A stretch of DNA of 19,212 bases, from positions 1-19,212 of the forward strand of contig JADIIX010000255.1 in assembly GCA_027604505.1 (NCBI GenBank), given 5' to 3'. The number at the start of each line of letters is the position of its first letter. Within the stretch, counting starts at the first letter, position 1. Both the position numbers and the translations under genes were made by a program. This stretch comes from Gonapodya sp. JEL0774. Lineage: Eukaryota; Monoblepharomycota; Monoblepharidomycetes; Monoblepharidales; Gonapodyaceae. The notes beneath the pieces are model-generated. The model ran no database searches and was not told where the DNA came from. It saw only the letters and a list, made by a program, of their open reading frames with translations. This document shows, one piece after another, positions 1 to 10,800 of this stretch.

Positions 1-464
1 AGAAACCATCCGTGGTGTATTTTACAATGGTAACAGGTCGGTAACGCGACATGGGAACAACTAGATTTTTTCCAGTGGTGCCGGAAAGTAAGTGATCAGG
101 TACACACGCTGGAGGGTCTTTGAGCTCATACTTTTCAAATCCAGTGGCTTCCGCCCAACGAGGACATTACATCGGGAAGTTCTTTCTCACGTGTGGCACG
201 GAATAATGCTTGTTTTACCTGGACGGGAACGGGTCCGCAAGAGGGTCCTCGTCAGGATACTCAATGTTCCAAGAACAGCTGAGTTTAAATTCACAAGTTG
301 ATCTTCTTCACAGTGATCTTTGAAGAACTTGAGCCCGTTGAAAACCAATGTGCCTTGTGCATCTTGCTGTGATCTGTGAAACTTACTTGTTTGACATTTA
401 TGTCGACAGTTTGAACCGCACCTTCATCGGTCAGCACATGTACAGTTACGGACTCGTGTACAAG
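1..464 (-). CDS. Partial multi-exon gene, unknown product, runs off the left edge
   Basis: Three exons on the minus strand join in one frame: 464-387, 327-219 and 147-1. The introns are 328-386 (59 nt, donor GTAAGT) and 148-218 (71 nt, donor GTAAAA). The first exon follows a good acceptor (TTACAG) with a branch-like CTAAC about 20 nt before it, so at least one further 5' exon exists; a candidate start near 658 or 600 could not be joined in phase. The visible protein (about 111 residues) begins LVHESVTVHVLTDEG. Its third exon contains ELKDPPACVPDHLL and VVPMSRYRPVTIVKY and stays open to base 1, so the 3' end lies outside. I do not recognise the family. The reading is supported by clean phase at both junctions and by the absence of stops. 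Confidence 0.5.
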
Positions 465-693
465 CTGTAAACCCCCATGGTCCAGTTAGAGCAAGTGTGT
501 CGCAAATAGGGTCAATATTTCTGACACTAGTTGCAACGGATCAGCCCATAGCTTGTAGCTGGTTACGAGATTGTGTTGTGTGTATACGTGTGAAGAGCAT
601 TACAAGAGTATGCGTATGATTGAAGTCTCTCGGTTGTGGCCATATGTCCACCAGACATGTACCTCCTTATGGTATGATGTTGCACGAAAATTC

Positions 694-1449
694 TCACGGC
701 AGGGTGCCCGCTGATCTCATGTCCGCCTCCTTCGCCTGATTTTCCACCTGCAACCACAAATCATAACTTCTCATCCACGACGCGTCACCCCTTAATGCAG
801 CTGGAATGTGCGATGCACGCTCAAGCAGGCTAACAATCAGCCACCCCAATGACATTGCATCAGCACCATCCACGAATATTTGGGCCACTACACAGAACGC
901 AACAAGTGTCACCCCGAGAATTTCGAGCATGCTCGCCAGCTTGTCATGCCTTTCATATGCGCACACTCTCGCGAAATGAGACGCCTGAAACCCCGCAATG
1001 GCGATCCATATCCACGATGGTCTTTGGAACACCGCCCCGGTGAACAGTGCCGAAGCACCAAGTACGAACCAAAAATGCACAAAAAGGCTTGAGAACGCCC
1101 AGTACATATGGATGAACTCTCCCGACTTCGCAACGACCCTCCACATGTGGCTTGAAAACACGTTGTCGTACGGTTCAGAGCCCCAGAGAAAAGTTTGAAA
1201 GACGACAGCCACATATGCCCATGGTGAGCATGAAACCACAGACATGCACCATACGAATCCGCCGAAGAAATGTGAGGAGCGGATGAGATGTTGTCGGATC
1301 GAGAGAGGTACCGTTGATTGGACAAGAGACGTGAGGCCAAATCCCGCGATGACACCGAAAAAGGTAAGCACAAGTGTGGTGGTAATAGTGTTTGCATTCA
1401 GTACTGGGGCTGGGGCGCAGGACCAGGGTTGGAGTCCAAACAAGGGCAT
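694..1449 (-). CDS. Polytopic membrane protein, unknown family
   Basis: A single uninterrupted minus-strand frame of 251 aa. The ATG at 1449 is the first in the frame; the frame is open to a GTG at 1470, and an acceptor-like TACAG lies just upstream, so a spliced 5' exon is possible. Hydrophobic stretches suggest about six membrane segments, near residues 21-43, 61-89, 111-139, 145-163, 174-194 and 198-209, with a short hydrophilic C-terminus (residues 215-251). It is rich in Trp, Phe and His inside or near the segments (for example HMYWAFSSLFVHFWFVL). There is no signal peptide separate from the first membrane segment and no catalytic motif that I recognise. It is convergent with nothing: the partial gene to its left is on the same strand, ending outside the window. 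Confidence 0.6.
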   Translation of the reverse strand: MPLFGLQPWSCAPAPVLNANTITTTLVLTFFGVIAGFGLTSLVQSTVPLSIRQHLIRSSHFFGGFVWCMSVVSCSPWAYVAVVFQTFLWGSEPYDNVFSSHMWRVVAKSGEFIHMYWAFSSLFVHFWFVLGASALFTGAVFQRPSWIWIAIAGFQASHFARVCAYERHDKLASMLEILGVTLVAFCVVAQIFVDGADAMSLGWLIVSLLERASHIPAALRGDASWMRSYDLWLQVENQAKEADMRSAGTLP

Positions 1450-1582
1450 TTCCGTTTCAACGTCGAACACTGTATTGAGGGGAACTCATAGGAGAGTAGA
1501 ACGAGTACAGGAGGGAGGTGATTCGAGGTAAGATACAGCAATGGGCGTGACTCAACAGATGAGTTCGGAATTGCCTGAGTGC

Positions 1583-1892
1583 TCAACTCACAAATGGCGC
1601 CGCTGCCGGCGTTGACGTCCTATCAAAAACTCTGCGATGTAAGAAATGCCAGTCTCGGAAACCGGGTTCCGGAAATCGTTGATAAGCTCCGCGGAACAGA
1701 CCTGCCAGCCAACAGATTTGAAGTGTGGCGGTTGGAGTTCCGCGTCAGGCGGGGATGCTTCGGGTCGAGTAGAATCCCAAATATAGGATAACCCGCCAAT
1801 AATATATGCATATCCATCACTCACCCTAAAGTTTCGTTCTCATACTTACGTAAGTAAATTCGATTGTGGTAATACACTGTCAGTATGTCCAT
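1583..1892 (-). CDS. Possible small two-exon gene, LYR-like (tentative)
   Basis: Minus-strand exon 1892-1850 starts with ATG and ends at a strong GTAAGT donor in phase 1. A 148-nt intron (1702-1849) ends in GGCAG. Exon 1701-1592 then reads LFRGAYQRFPEPGFRDWHF and HRRVFDRT in the continuing frame. The spacing of the R..FP...FRD(W/Y) pattern resembles the core of Complex1_LYR (LYRM/Isd11-type) mitochondrial proteins, but the LYR tripeptide itself is not clear. A GTGAGT donor follows at 1591. I could not find an acceptor that continues in phase, either to a further exon or into the membrane-protein gene downstream; read through, it stops at 1583 for only about 53 aa. Other frames of the same stretch are also open, so this is a weak call. 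Confidence 0.25.
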
Positions 1893-2167
1893 GATTGTTC
1901 ATTCCACGCTAATCATGGTTGCGGAAAGGTATCGGATGTGGACCAAAGGGTGAGGGGCGATCACCTGAAAACACGAAGATGAAAACTAGTAACCGAGCAG
2001 GCCTTGGGCTCCGGGCTTAGTTCACGATTCGCGTCACTAGTCGTCATATGAGGTGAAATATAACACTAAGTGTCTGAGATGAGGGCACAACCTTCTTGGC
2101 AAATCTGGGAAGCTCGGGATAAACTGTTTCGTTTCTGTCACGAACGTCGCTTTTCGTCCAAATCCTT
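1893..2167. promoter_or_regulatory. Intergenic stretch upstream of the SDR gene
   Basis: About 275 bases lie between the minus-strand candidate exon and the plus-strand SDR start, so this should hold divergent promoters. I see no clear TATA box and no gene. The sequence just before 2168 is pyrimidine-rich (CTGTTTCGTTTCTGTC near 2125-2140). Confidence 0.3.
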
Positions 2168-3876
2168 ATGACTCCAAGTAAAATCATTTTCGCCATCCTG
2201 GGGGTCTATCCGGTCTTGTTCCTACTTCGTCGTCTTTCTCGATTGCCATACGCTTATCGCCACAGGCCAAATCTCAAAGGAAAAGTCGCACTAGTTACGG
2301 GAGGAACGCGGGGGATTGGAGAAGTGATTGCAACAGAACTAGCACGAATGGGATGTGATGTCGTCGTCGCGAGTGAAGAAGATGTTCGTTTCGTTGTCGA
2401 GTTGAAGAATCCATTTCCGGATTGGGACTTGTCTCTTGCTCGTTGAAGGCATTGCAAGGTCGCACTGCCGCTTTATCCATAAAACAAAAAGCTTTGGGCG
2501 GAGATGTTAAGTGGGAACATCTTGATCTGTCAAACTTGGAGAGTGTGACGAACCTCGCGAATGAAAGATTCGCGACAGCGTTTGGAGCGCGACTGGACTT
2601 TCTGGTGAGAGAGAGAGAGAGAACGATTGAATCCTTTCTTCTTGCCATCAGCAAGGAAATGAACTAATGAACTACACATGAGGTCGCAGGTAAACAACGC
2701 AGGTATCCTCACAGTGAGTGGTACTATCCTGTTACAAGCCTCGGAACAATACCAATCAGAATATCATCAGAGCCCGCACAGTCGCTCGTTATCCAAGAAT
2801 GGCTTTGAAAAGCACTGGAGCGTGAACTACCTCGGTCACTACTACCTCACGTGAGTCTGCATGGTGCTTCGGGGATGTTAATGTGTGCAAATCGGTTCTG
2901 GTGAACACATCTATTTCGCCTACGGAAGCCGCCTACTTCTTGATGTTCTAATCAGAACCTCTGAAAATGGGTCGAGCGTCAGAATTGTCAGCACTTCAAG
3001 CGTCAATTCCGAGAGACGTGAGTTGATCATCTTGACGTACTGGAATTACTGTAACACGATTGTGCTTTTTAACATTCGGTCTGATCTTTTGTTAGTTCCG
3101 ATGGACTGGAATGATGTGCAGCAAGAAGCAATAGGAAAGTACTGGTCTCTTGGCGCCTAGTGAGAGTTCCAGTGTTTCGAGAATGTTTTGAAAGAAATCT
3201 AATTGCACCGCTTCAACGCACATGAACATCAGCTCACAATCTAAGCTCGCCATCGTGGTTAGTCTTATTCTTTTGCCTACTCGACCTGTTCATGTCCGAC
3301 ATCAAAAACATGAATTCGAACACCTTTGTGGCCATTAAACCATCCACACCAACACAAAGCTCTTCACCGCCCACCTCGCAAAGCTCCTTCACCAAAGAAA
3401 CCCTAATTTGGACTTAATCGCTGCCACGTTTGATCCAGGTATAACGGACACTCGGGTATGGCATCCAATGATTCCTGGAGGCGAAACGGTTCGATACGTT
3501 CTCGGATTCATAATCACTCCTCGTGAGTACATTTATGCCACACGTTCACCTCATTGATAAATCACTTGACCCGATACATTCACCATGGTCAGTTCTCTTT
3601 TGGATGCGTACCCCGGCCGAGGCTGCTCAAACCGCACTCCACCTCCTCTGTTCCCCGTCTTCCACTCTCCACTCTGGTGGGTACTATAAGGATCTCAAGG
3701 AGCAGCCACACCAACGGAGAGACGCGGAGGGGATCCATGGACAAGAGAGGGTGAGCTACCACAACCACTGATGGTGTGCAGGATAATCCTCTAACCACCT
3801 GATCCAGTTGTGGAAAGTCAGCGAGGAGATGATTGAAGGTGTCGGTTTCAAGCTACCCGTCTCTATCTCTCCCTAG
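2168..3876 (+). CDS. Short-chain dehydrogenase/reductase, RDH/WWOX-like
   Basis: Ten exons give a 340-aa protein: 2168-2372, 2459-2604, 2690-2713, 2771-2850, 2929-3017, 3096-3159, 3233-3257, 3360-3522, 3593-3750 and 3808-3876. All nine junctions keep phase. An N-terminal hydrophobic segment (residues 5-20) suggests membrane anchoring, as in retinol-dehydrogenase-type SDRs. The nucleotide-binding motif TGGTRGIG is at residues 44-51, ASR at 68-70 (favours NADP(H), inference), LDLS near 90-93, NNAG at 119-122, the catalytic Ser in STSS (173-176), and Y203-SQS-K207 is the YxxxK pair. NGFEKHWSVNYLGHYYLT matches the NHLGHFLLT-type block of this subgroup, and the C-terminus ends with the typical LWKVSEE. 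Expected reaction: NAD(P)-dependent oxidation/reduction of a hydrophobic alcohol or ketone; the substrate is not predictable. The first intron (donor GTGAAG, 86 nt) is the least certain join. Confidence 0.88.
2714..2770 (+). other. 57-nt intron that is in frame and stop-free
   Basis: This intron of the SDR gene begins GTGAGT, ends ATCAG and is exactly 19 codons long without a stop. Removing it gives the spacing between NNAG and the NGFE...NYLGH block that is usual for the family. Retaining it would insert 19 residues after the cofactor-binding NNAG without breaking the frame. Confidence 0.6.
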
Positions 3877-4292
3877 GGTATGAGGCTTGCGATATATAGG
3901 CAAATGTTGGAAACGGTGCATTATAGGAACAACGCACCACAATTGGTCAAAAATGGTTCATCTGTCCGTATTGCGTATATATTGAGCTATTATAGACAAA
4001 TATAACATGACCTTGGATAGCGCTAGCAGCAAATATGCCATTCGGAAAGCACTCGGAACAAACGAGCACACCCTCTTCCCATGTTCTCTATCCCAAGTTG
4101 CCGAAATGAATCACCCAAGTGCTAACAAGTGTAAGCAGCTGTCTCGATAAATTCGGTTCCTTCTGAGCATTCTATTTTTGAATGTGTGTGGCTGTTTTCA
4201 CCCCTTTCTCTTGGGTTCCCCCGCCCTCCCCACCCCCAGATCCACATCATCACAGTTTTGCAAAGTTTTCTTGACCCGGATCCGTCAGTTCC
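3877..4292. other. Intergenic region between SDR and repeat-protein genes
   Basis: About 416 bases. No gene is seen. The distal part carries a pyrimidine-rich tract (about 4195-4239) ending in CCCCCAG, 54 bases before the next ATG. This could be a promoter CT-block or the acceptor of a 5'-UTR intron. The proximal part should hold the 3' UTR of the SDR gene; I see no unambiguous AATAAA. Confidence 0.4.
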
Positions 4293-6673
4293 ATGCCCCC
4301 TCGTATTCCGACCGGCACTGGCGGCACCGGATCGTCGTTGGGCGGACTCGATGGGATAGATGATCCAGCGTGGATGCCCAGAGAGATCAAATCAACACTC
4401 CCGCCATTGAAGCTGACGTTGCCCGACGACGACTCCAGTGGTCGATGGGTGCCACCGAAGCCGAAACCCGATGTGGATTTGAGCTCCCTTCAATCAGCGG
4501 ATATCCCGGGCGGACTTTATGTTGCCCTTGATTCCGTGGTGTCCTCTAACAATCGATCCCAGGCAACCTACAACACCTTCGGGCCGGGCAGAGCTGGTGA
4601 CCTTGTTGGGCAACAACTGGAATTAGAGTCGGACAAGGGAAAATTTAAAGATGATGATGCCGGTGGACGAGATACGATGATGTGGATGCCCAGAGAGATC
4701 CCTTCGACATTGCCTCCCCTGAAACTCGAAGGCACTCGCTCTAAAGCTACGGGAAGCACGTCTAACACTATGTCTCGAGCGCCACTTCCAGCGGGACCTG
4801 CCGTTGCTGACCGCTCAGGGTCCGTTGTGACAGGAAAAGCGCAAACCACTCCCACCTTCAATCCCCTCTCCATCCTGGACGAAGCCCTCAACGCTTATGC
4901 TTCAACAGCAATGTATGACCCCTCCATCATGTACGATATCCCCACGGAAGACCGAGGGGTCTACATCACGATGGCACCGCTCGCAGGCGGGGGTAAAAAC
5001 GATTTTGGAACCATGGCTGGCACTGGCGTGATTGGAGGTACGATAGAACTTTATGAGGACGCTAAAGGAGACACCACAGATGCGGACTGGGCACGGGCGG
5101 CTCAAGCAAAGGTTGGGTGGCGGACAGAAGTGGCTAAAGTCTCGAAGGCCACTGTTTCTGCAACAGCACCCGCGGCTGACGAAGCAAACGCTCCTATCCC
5201 TGCTCTCCCACCCCCCTGGGCTGTTCCCGTACTCCCTGGTACGGTGTCCAAAAGAGCTGCAGCAACATCTTCCTCCTCCTCGTCCTCCGGCACCACAGTC
5301 ATTGCCACAACCAACAGCCAAACTCCGTCCATTAGCGCTCCAGCATCTTCCTCAGTTCTTGTGGATACTTTGATTCCGGTTGAACTGCCCACCACTCTCC
5401 CCCCGCTTCGTCTAGAAGTTCCGAAAGTGAACAAAACTCTTCCCGGCGAAACAGCCAACGCTTCGGGAACTCGCCCTGCACTCCCCGCCGGCTCAGCTAT
5501 CAGTACGGCAAAGTCCACGTCATCTGGTGGAAGTTCTGGGACGACAACACAGCCGAAAACTGTACCAGTGATGCCATTTGATGCCGTGAATCACGACATA
5601 CCAGATTTCGATCGAGGAGTATGTGGGTATCGCTGTCCTTTGCATGATGTCCAGAGAGGAACATTGTGTTCGGTTGTATTCACAGAGCTCAATCAATTAT
5701 GATAGATATCGCACTTGCACCCCTCACAGAGGACCCGGAGGATGGTCTAGGAGCTGCAACTTCCGGTGATACATTTGGAGGGAACTATGGGCAGCATCTC
5801 GTCGGCCGTGCACTGGAAATGCTTCCGGACCAAGCGGCCAACTCGGGAAAGGGGAACATTGGTACACTTCGGGAGCAGGTGGAACGGGAAGCACGAGCAC
5901 GCGAGGACGATCTTAACCGCGCATGGAGCCAAGCCAAATCGATGAGCAGCATGGGTGCGATCGGGTACGGTATCGCGTCTGCCGCTGATGCCGTCACTCC
6001 GTACGCCGAGTCATCGTTTACTCCAATCCGAGAAATCGCTACTACTGGCTCCGAGGAGTCTACAATGTCTGTTACAGAGGCCGCCGCTATGGCTGGATTC
6101 GGAGATGTGCCGAGAGGCCTGTACGTGCCGGTCAATCCCGGGAATCAGATGGCCAGAGAGGCTGTCAGCATGGTTGGGACAAAGATTTTCGACGACGATG
6201 GGGATTTAGGCGTCATGGATTCAACAAACACGATGACGAAATCGGAATTCGCAAGCGGTGTTACCAAGTCTTCGAACACTGCCGTTACTCCCGGATCCTC
6301 GGCCAAGCCCGTGCACGAAAGTTTCGACTTCCCCATGGTCTTCCCCCCACCCCCTTCTTTCACACCCCCCTCCTCTGCATCTAAGCAATCATCAACTTTT
6401 CCAACAGCACAAATCACCAATGTCAAACCACCACTCGCTCCGACCACGAGCTTCTCACAGAGCCAAAACCTGGTTCTGGTCGGTCTACCAGGAGCCTTCG
6501 TTCTTCCTGAGGAAACCATCGATCTGCCCGGTGACGTCCAATCGCGGGGCATGTATGTGAAGATTGGAGGGGATCAGGGTGATGCTGATGGTGGTGATGG
6601 TTTGGGATCAATAGATGGTGCTGGGGCAGATGTCAGTGGAGCGGTTGGGAGAAAACTTTCTATTGTGGGTTGA
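4293..6673 (+). CDS. Low-complexity repeat protein of unknown function
   Basis: Two exons (4293-5622 and 5706-6673) flank an 83-nt intron (GTGGGT...GATAG) and give 765 aa. The join restores the repeat RGVYIALAPL across the junction, which strongly supports it. The protein has no signal peptide and no membrane segment. It is rich in Ser, Thr, Pro, Ala, Gly and Asp, with a poly-Ser run at residues 326-332 and a Pro-rich stretch (FPPPPSFTPP) in the C-terminal third. Two motifs recur. One is (W)MPREI..TLPPLKL at residues 27-41 and 131-145, with a third copy (LPTTLPPLRLEV) at 365-376. The other is a module opening with RG(L/V/M)Y(V/I), usually after D(I/V)P, and closing with (V/I)Gxx(L/I): residues 70-111, 216-253, 436-482, 577-606 and 720-763. 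A charged, probably helical stretch (residues 497-523) separates the third and fourth modules. I recognise no family and infer no function. Confidence 0.75.
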
Positions 6674-7001
6674 TGTTACTGAAGAGAACAAGGACTGATT
6701 ACTCAATCTCAGCATATTGCAAGACGCGTGCGTCGTTAGCTCAGAGCAGCGAATATGGTAACTTTTTATCTGCTGGTGTTGCACAACGTCAATATTCAGT
6801 CTGGGCATAATAAGAAGACTGTTGTATAATGTGAACTTACAGTAAGCCGGAAAATTTAGACTTGTTCCTACCGGGCACAGATTGTAATGAAATCCATCCC
6901 ATTAACGGTTCAAACTCGCTCTGGCAATCTCTCAGAAATGCACGCACTGGTGGGCAAAGTTTGCTCATTCTCAAACTCAATACGAGCATTGAGCTGATCG
7001 C
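6674..7001. other. Intergenic region before the small VOC gene
   Basis: About 330 bases between two plus-strand genes. A possible extra 5' exon of the VOC gene lies at 6887-6949: 21 codons starting with ATG, donor GTGGGC. It would splice in phase to 7011 after a TTTCAG acceptor, replacing the ATG at 7002. Otherwise I see nothing here. Confidence 0.35.
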
Positions 7002-7583
7002 ATGTTTCAGAATGTCACCGGAATGGATCACATCGTTTTGAACGTGTCTGATGTTGAGGTCTCGCTAAAGTGGTATAAGGAGGTGAGGAACTACCTAGCA
7101 TCCCGCTGTCAAATAATTGTCTCATATCGAGCGTCATGTTAGAAACTTGGACTGAAAGGCGTCAGAGTGGAGGTGAGTTTTGATGGATTCATGTTGAGGT
7201 CTTCGCTTTATGCAGCACCACAGGAGTTCATCATTTCATAGGAATGGCGTGCCGGCAAAGTTCCATTTCCATCTGTTCGTCTCAGTAACGATACTATTAT
7301 CGACTTCTTCTCGCACCGCACTGCTCCAGGCGCCACCGCTCCTGTGGTGAATGATCCACGCAACCTGAACCACTTCTGCTTAGTCGTGGAGCCAACACGA
7401 TTATCCAACCTCATCACCTCTGGTCACTTCTTGGAGAGTGAAATCGTCCAGCCACCTTGTCGGCGATTCGGAGCGCGTGGGGATGGAACATCACTCTACG
7501 TTCGAGATCCTGATGGAAATGAAGTTGAAGTTCGTTATTACCCATGGAATCCAGATGACGTGGTTGTAGCAAACAGGCTTTAG
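7002..7583 (+). CDS. VOC-superfamily (glyoxalase/GLOD5-like) protein
   Basis: Three exons (7002-7082, 7143-7172 and 7242-7583) give 150 aa; the introns are 60 and 69 nt with donors GTGAGG and GTGAGT. The protein is one vicinal-oxygen-chelate domain of usual length. It opens with MDHIVLNVSDVEVSLKWYKE (residues 8-27) and closes with GARGDGTSLYVRDPDGNEVEVRYY (114-137), the block typical of GLOD5 and bacterial glyoxalase-like VOC proteins. Likely metal ligands are H10, H81 (in NLNHF) and E133 (GNxxE); these are placed by family pattern. The reaction is not predictable from the sequence, and glyoxalase I activity itself is not implied. An in-frame stop precedes the ATG at 7002. ATG 7023 (residue 8), or an upstream exon at 6887, are alternative starts. 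It converges on the DUF726 gene, with 243 bases between the stops. Confidence 0.85.
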
Positions 7584-7826
7584 GAAACTCGAGAAACTTC
7601 TGCTATTGAGCCAATTTGTTTTTCAGAGGGATTCATGTGCACTCCTGACAACTCATGAGTATGTTTTCAAAACCGAACCCAAGAATAAATATTTGATTGT
7701 GAATACATGGGCAACTCACTACCTTATTATCAACGAATCTCGAACGGTAATTGTCATGTCAGGTACTGCCGGCGTCGGTATCTCACCAATATCGCACATC
7801 ACTTCGCCTTCGGCACAATGCACCTC

Positions 7827-10800
7827 TCAAGTCCGCGATGTCGTGCGTCGCAGCTTAGTCGGTCGTCCTTTTCCTCCCGAGTCGCTAGAACTCCGTCCCG
7901 GTGCCCGAGATCCTTGTGCATCGAATCCGTGCGGTCCTATTCCCACGATCCGCTTCTTCGTGACCCGACCAGTGAGCGGATCAACGATAGGCTCACCGAC
8001 GTTCTCATCCAGGGCGACATCATCCAGATCTCCCTCAATGTTTAGGCGGCTCCGAACAACTTCCGAGAGTGTGTTCCCGAATATCAATACCGGCGAGTCT
8101 TCACTTCCTCGAATGTCCCGTCGATCTTTTTCCGTGATCCTGTCCAGGGGTACATCACTTGTTCCAGCTCGAGAGTCATCATAGTCCGTTAACCGCTCAT
8201 ATGATCGGGATGTTGCAGCACCCTGCCAGTCACTTTTCCGACCATGCACGGATGGAATCTTGAGAGCCGGCATGGTGGATCTTAGCTCTCGTGGCTTCCA
8301 ATGAGATAAATCAATCTTTTTCAGAGCCTCAAACTCAGCGATATCTGGTGAGAAGCCAGTTAAATTTTAAATGCAAACCCGCTATATTGAGTACATCCTC
8401 ACCTTCCGCGTTCCACACGGAACTGAGCAGACCGTCCGCTCCCACTGCACTATCCTTGCCCTTTCCTTCCATGACCGCATGCTTTGCACGGTCAAGAACC
8501 TTTTTTTGTTTCGCTTCGTCCGTGTCGCTTTTGGAACCATGCCCGCGCATCGATATTGGTGTCTCTGGTGAAGTCGGACTCAGAGCCGCGGAAGCTATCA
8601 TCTCTTGATACTCAGACTCGTCTTCTCTATCAAACCATTCTCGCCAGACTGGAATACCCAGGTGTTTCAGTATTCGCGGCGTCCGGGTACGATACTCCAG
8701 ATGACTCGAAACAATATCAGAGAGGTCGACATTTTCAATGAGAGGAACATCCAAGATCGGACACAGACCAGCGATGTTGCGGAGGCGAATGAGACTTGCA
8801 GAACTGTTTGATGCCAAAAATGAACCATCAGGACGAATGTGAACCGGGTGCCACGGAGGGTCGCCATTAATTCTATACACGAACGGGCGTCATACCACTT
8901 ACCGGTACAGAAGTCCGAGAATCCAGTCCTCCTCGATGAAGCCGTTCACAAACCTACCACAGACAGCTGCCCGACATCTTTCCCATTCGTGTCGGGTTGC
9001 GACGACGGGTGATCCGAAGATAAAAGCATCCTCAACAAGATCAAAGTGTCCTCGCTCTGCAAGTTCCAGCAGGCAGTAGAAAATAACTCGTCCCCCAATG
9101 GAGGACCCAATGAGGGTAACGGGGCGGCCACCTTGAGCACGCGCGATGAGTGCATCTGCCATGAGCTGTGGTTCGAGGAAGCGTTGACGTGCATGTCGAG
9201 TAAAGATTTGACTTCCAAACACTCACGAGACCGGCCTTTTTACCCTTCTCCAGAGCTCGCGCCCATGGATTGTCTACCAAGTATCCGAGCTTGAGGACGG
9301 TTTGAGGCAAGGTGAGGCCGTTCATGAGAATACTCAGGACGGTGACGTTGAGAATTTGTGATACACCGAAGCTGATGACTTCTGACGCAAGCATAGTAAA
9401 CGCGTTTCCGAGATTGCGAAGCGTTTCTGGATCCCACTGGAGAGCGTAAAGCTCCCCCATGGCACCCGGCTGTATCAGAGACCATGGTTTGGTGTAGTCT
9501 GACTCGCCTACCACAAGCGTTCCTGAAATGCAGATAGTTACAGCCGGGTGTCGGCGTGGATGCCAAACAAGAGGCGGAGCCGTTGGTGTGAAGCCGTCGA
9601 GCAATCTCAGTGGAGGTTGAGCTACTTCTCCCGCCATGTGTGCATTGAGTGAATTTTCGGAGGGATTTCGAGAATGTTTGTGCTCTATTACCGGTGTGAT
9701 CTTAGCAACATTTGCCAGCGTCGCCAAGTCCACGTCATCGTCATCTTTCGCAACCTGTGTGCTGTCATCTGTGAGGGAAGGCTGAACCTTTCGTACAGGG
9801 CTGGCTTTCTTCTTCGACTCCTTTTCAAGCTGCTGCTTTTCCTTCTTCCACAATTCCTCCTCTTCTTCAGCTTCCTTCTTGCCCCAAACCAATTGGTACG
9901 GTAGAATGCTGATCACAATGAAGTCGTCCACCGCGGCTATTCGATTTCTCATTTTCCGCCCAATTGATCCTCCACCTACGACAGCACCGGCTCCCCCGAT
10001 GATGGCCATACCAGTTGTTCCACCTAGCACAGTGGCTGCTCCGCTGACACCCATGAAACCAAATATGGCGGTGAGGCCCAAACCAATCATAGGGGCGACG
10101 GCGGCTGCAGTGAGCCCGACTGCGACACCCCCACCGATCGCGGCCATGGTGGTAAAAGCCAAACGACGATTTGCTGCACGTTGAGATCTCGAAGCAACCA
10201 AATCCGTAGGAAGAGCGAGCGTCCTCGGCGCTAGTGCATCCATATCTCTTCCGTCCTCCTTCGAGCCTGACGGATGTTCCGACACTCCAATCTGCGAGGG
10301 CGGCGAAGTTTCAGGAGCACTTACAGCATCGGCACTTTGGACTTCCCATTCCACCTCACCCATCTCCTCCAATACACTCAACTCTTCACACAAGGCACCC
10401 TCCAACTCCGTGACCTCCCCGTCTTTGACACCCACATAGCTGGCAAAACTCCTCAGAAGGTGCCGAGAGCGAGCTGAGTATCCAAGACCGTCAATTATGC
10501 AGATAAGAAAGAGGTGCGAGAGTAGACTTGTAGCGGGGGAGTCTGGTGATACAGCTGAGGCAGGGCGAGTCAAGGGTAGTTGCGATGGCACGGAAGGAGT
10601 GGATAGTGTGGCACCATGGATCGTTTCTGGGGGTGCCGATGAGTACGCAGGAGGAGGTGTGTTGTTACGATGGACTGGGTTCGAGGCTTCAGGACCAAGT
10701 GCTGTCGGTCCCATCAGTCCTAAAGAAATGCCTGTACTTCCATTGAAATTTTCATCAACAGTTTCCAGTGGTAATGACAGATCCCCTGGATCGAAGGCAT

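Noticed and set aside
92-301. Plus-strand ORF of 69 codons at the left edge
   Set aside because: It starts with GTG, has no domain and is antisense to a minus-strand exon pair that joins cleanly.
2605-2625. GA dinucleotide run as a repeat of interest
   Set aside because: It is a short run just inside an SDR intron donor; nothing suggests more than a simple-sequence intron start.
5102-5518. Minus-strand ORFs opposite the repeat protein
   Set aside because: They mirror the Ser/Thr/Pro-rich codons of the plus-strand gene. The in-phase intron and the repeats support the plus strand.
5666-5705. Separate second gene starting at GTG 5666 after the repeat-protein ORF
   Set aside because: The 83-nt intron 5623-5705 joins both ORFs in phase and restores an RGVYIALAPL repeat, so they are one gene.
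7606-8184. Plus-strand ORF of 192 codons
   Set aside because: It mostly overlaps the last exon of the DUF726 gene in antisense, is Ser/Arg-rich and carries no domain; it is a shadow frame.
8873-8902. A 30-nt intron that would rescue the DUF726 frame at 8903
   Set aside because: A 99-nt intron using the same donor and the acceptor at 8804 also keeps the frame and gives the family-typical sequence after LLYR (SSASLIRLRNIAGL). The 30-nt version is shorter than spliceosomal introns normally allow.
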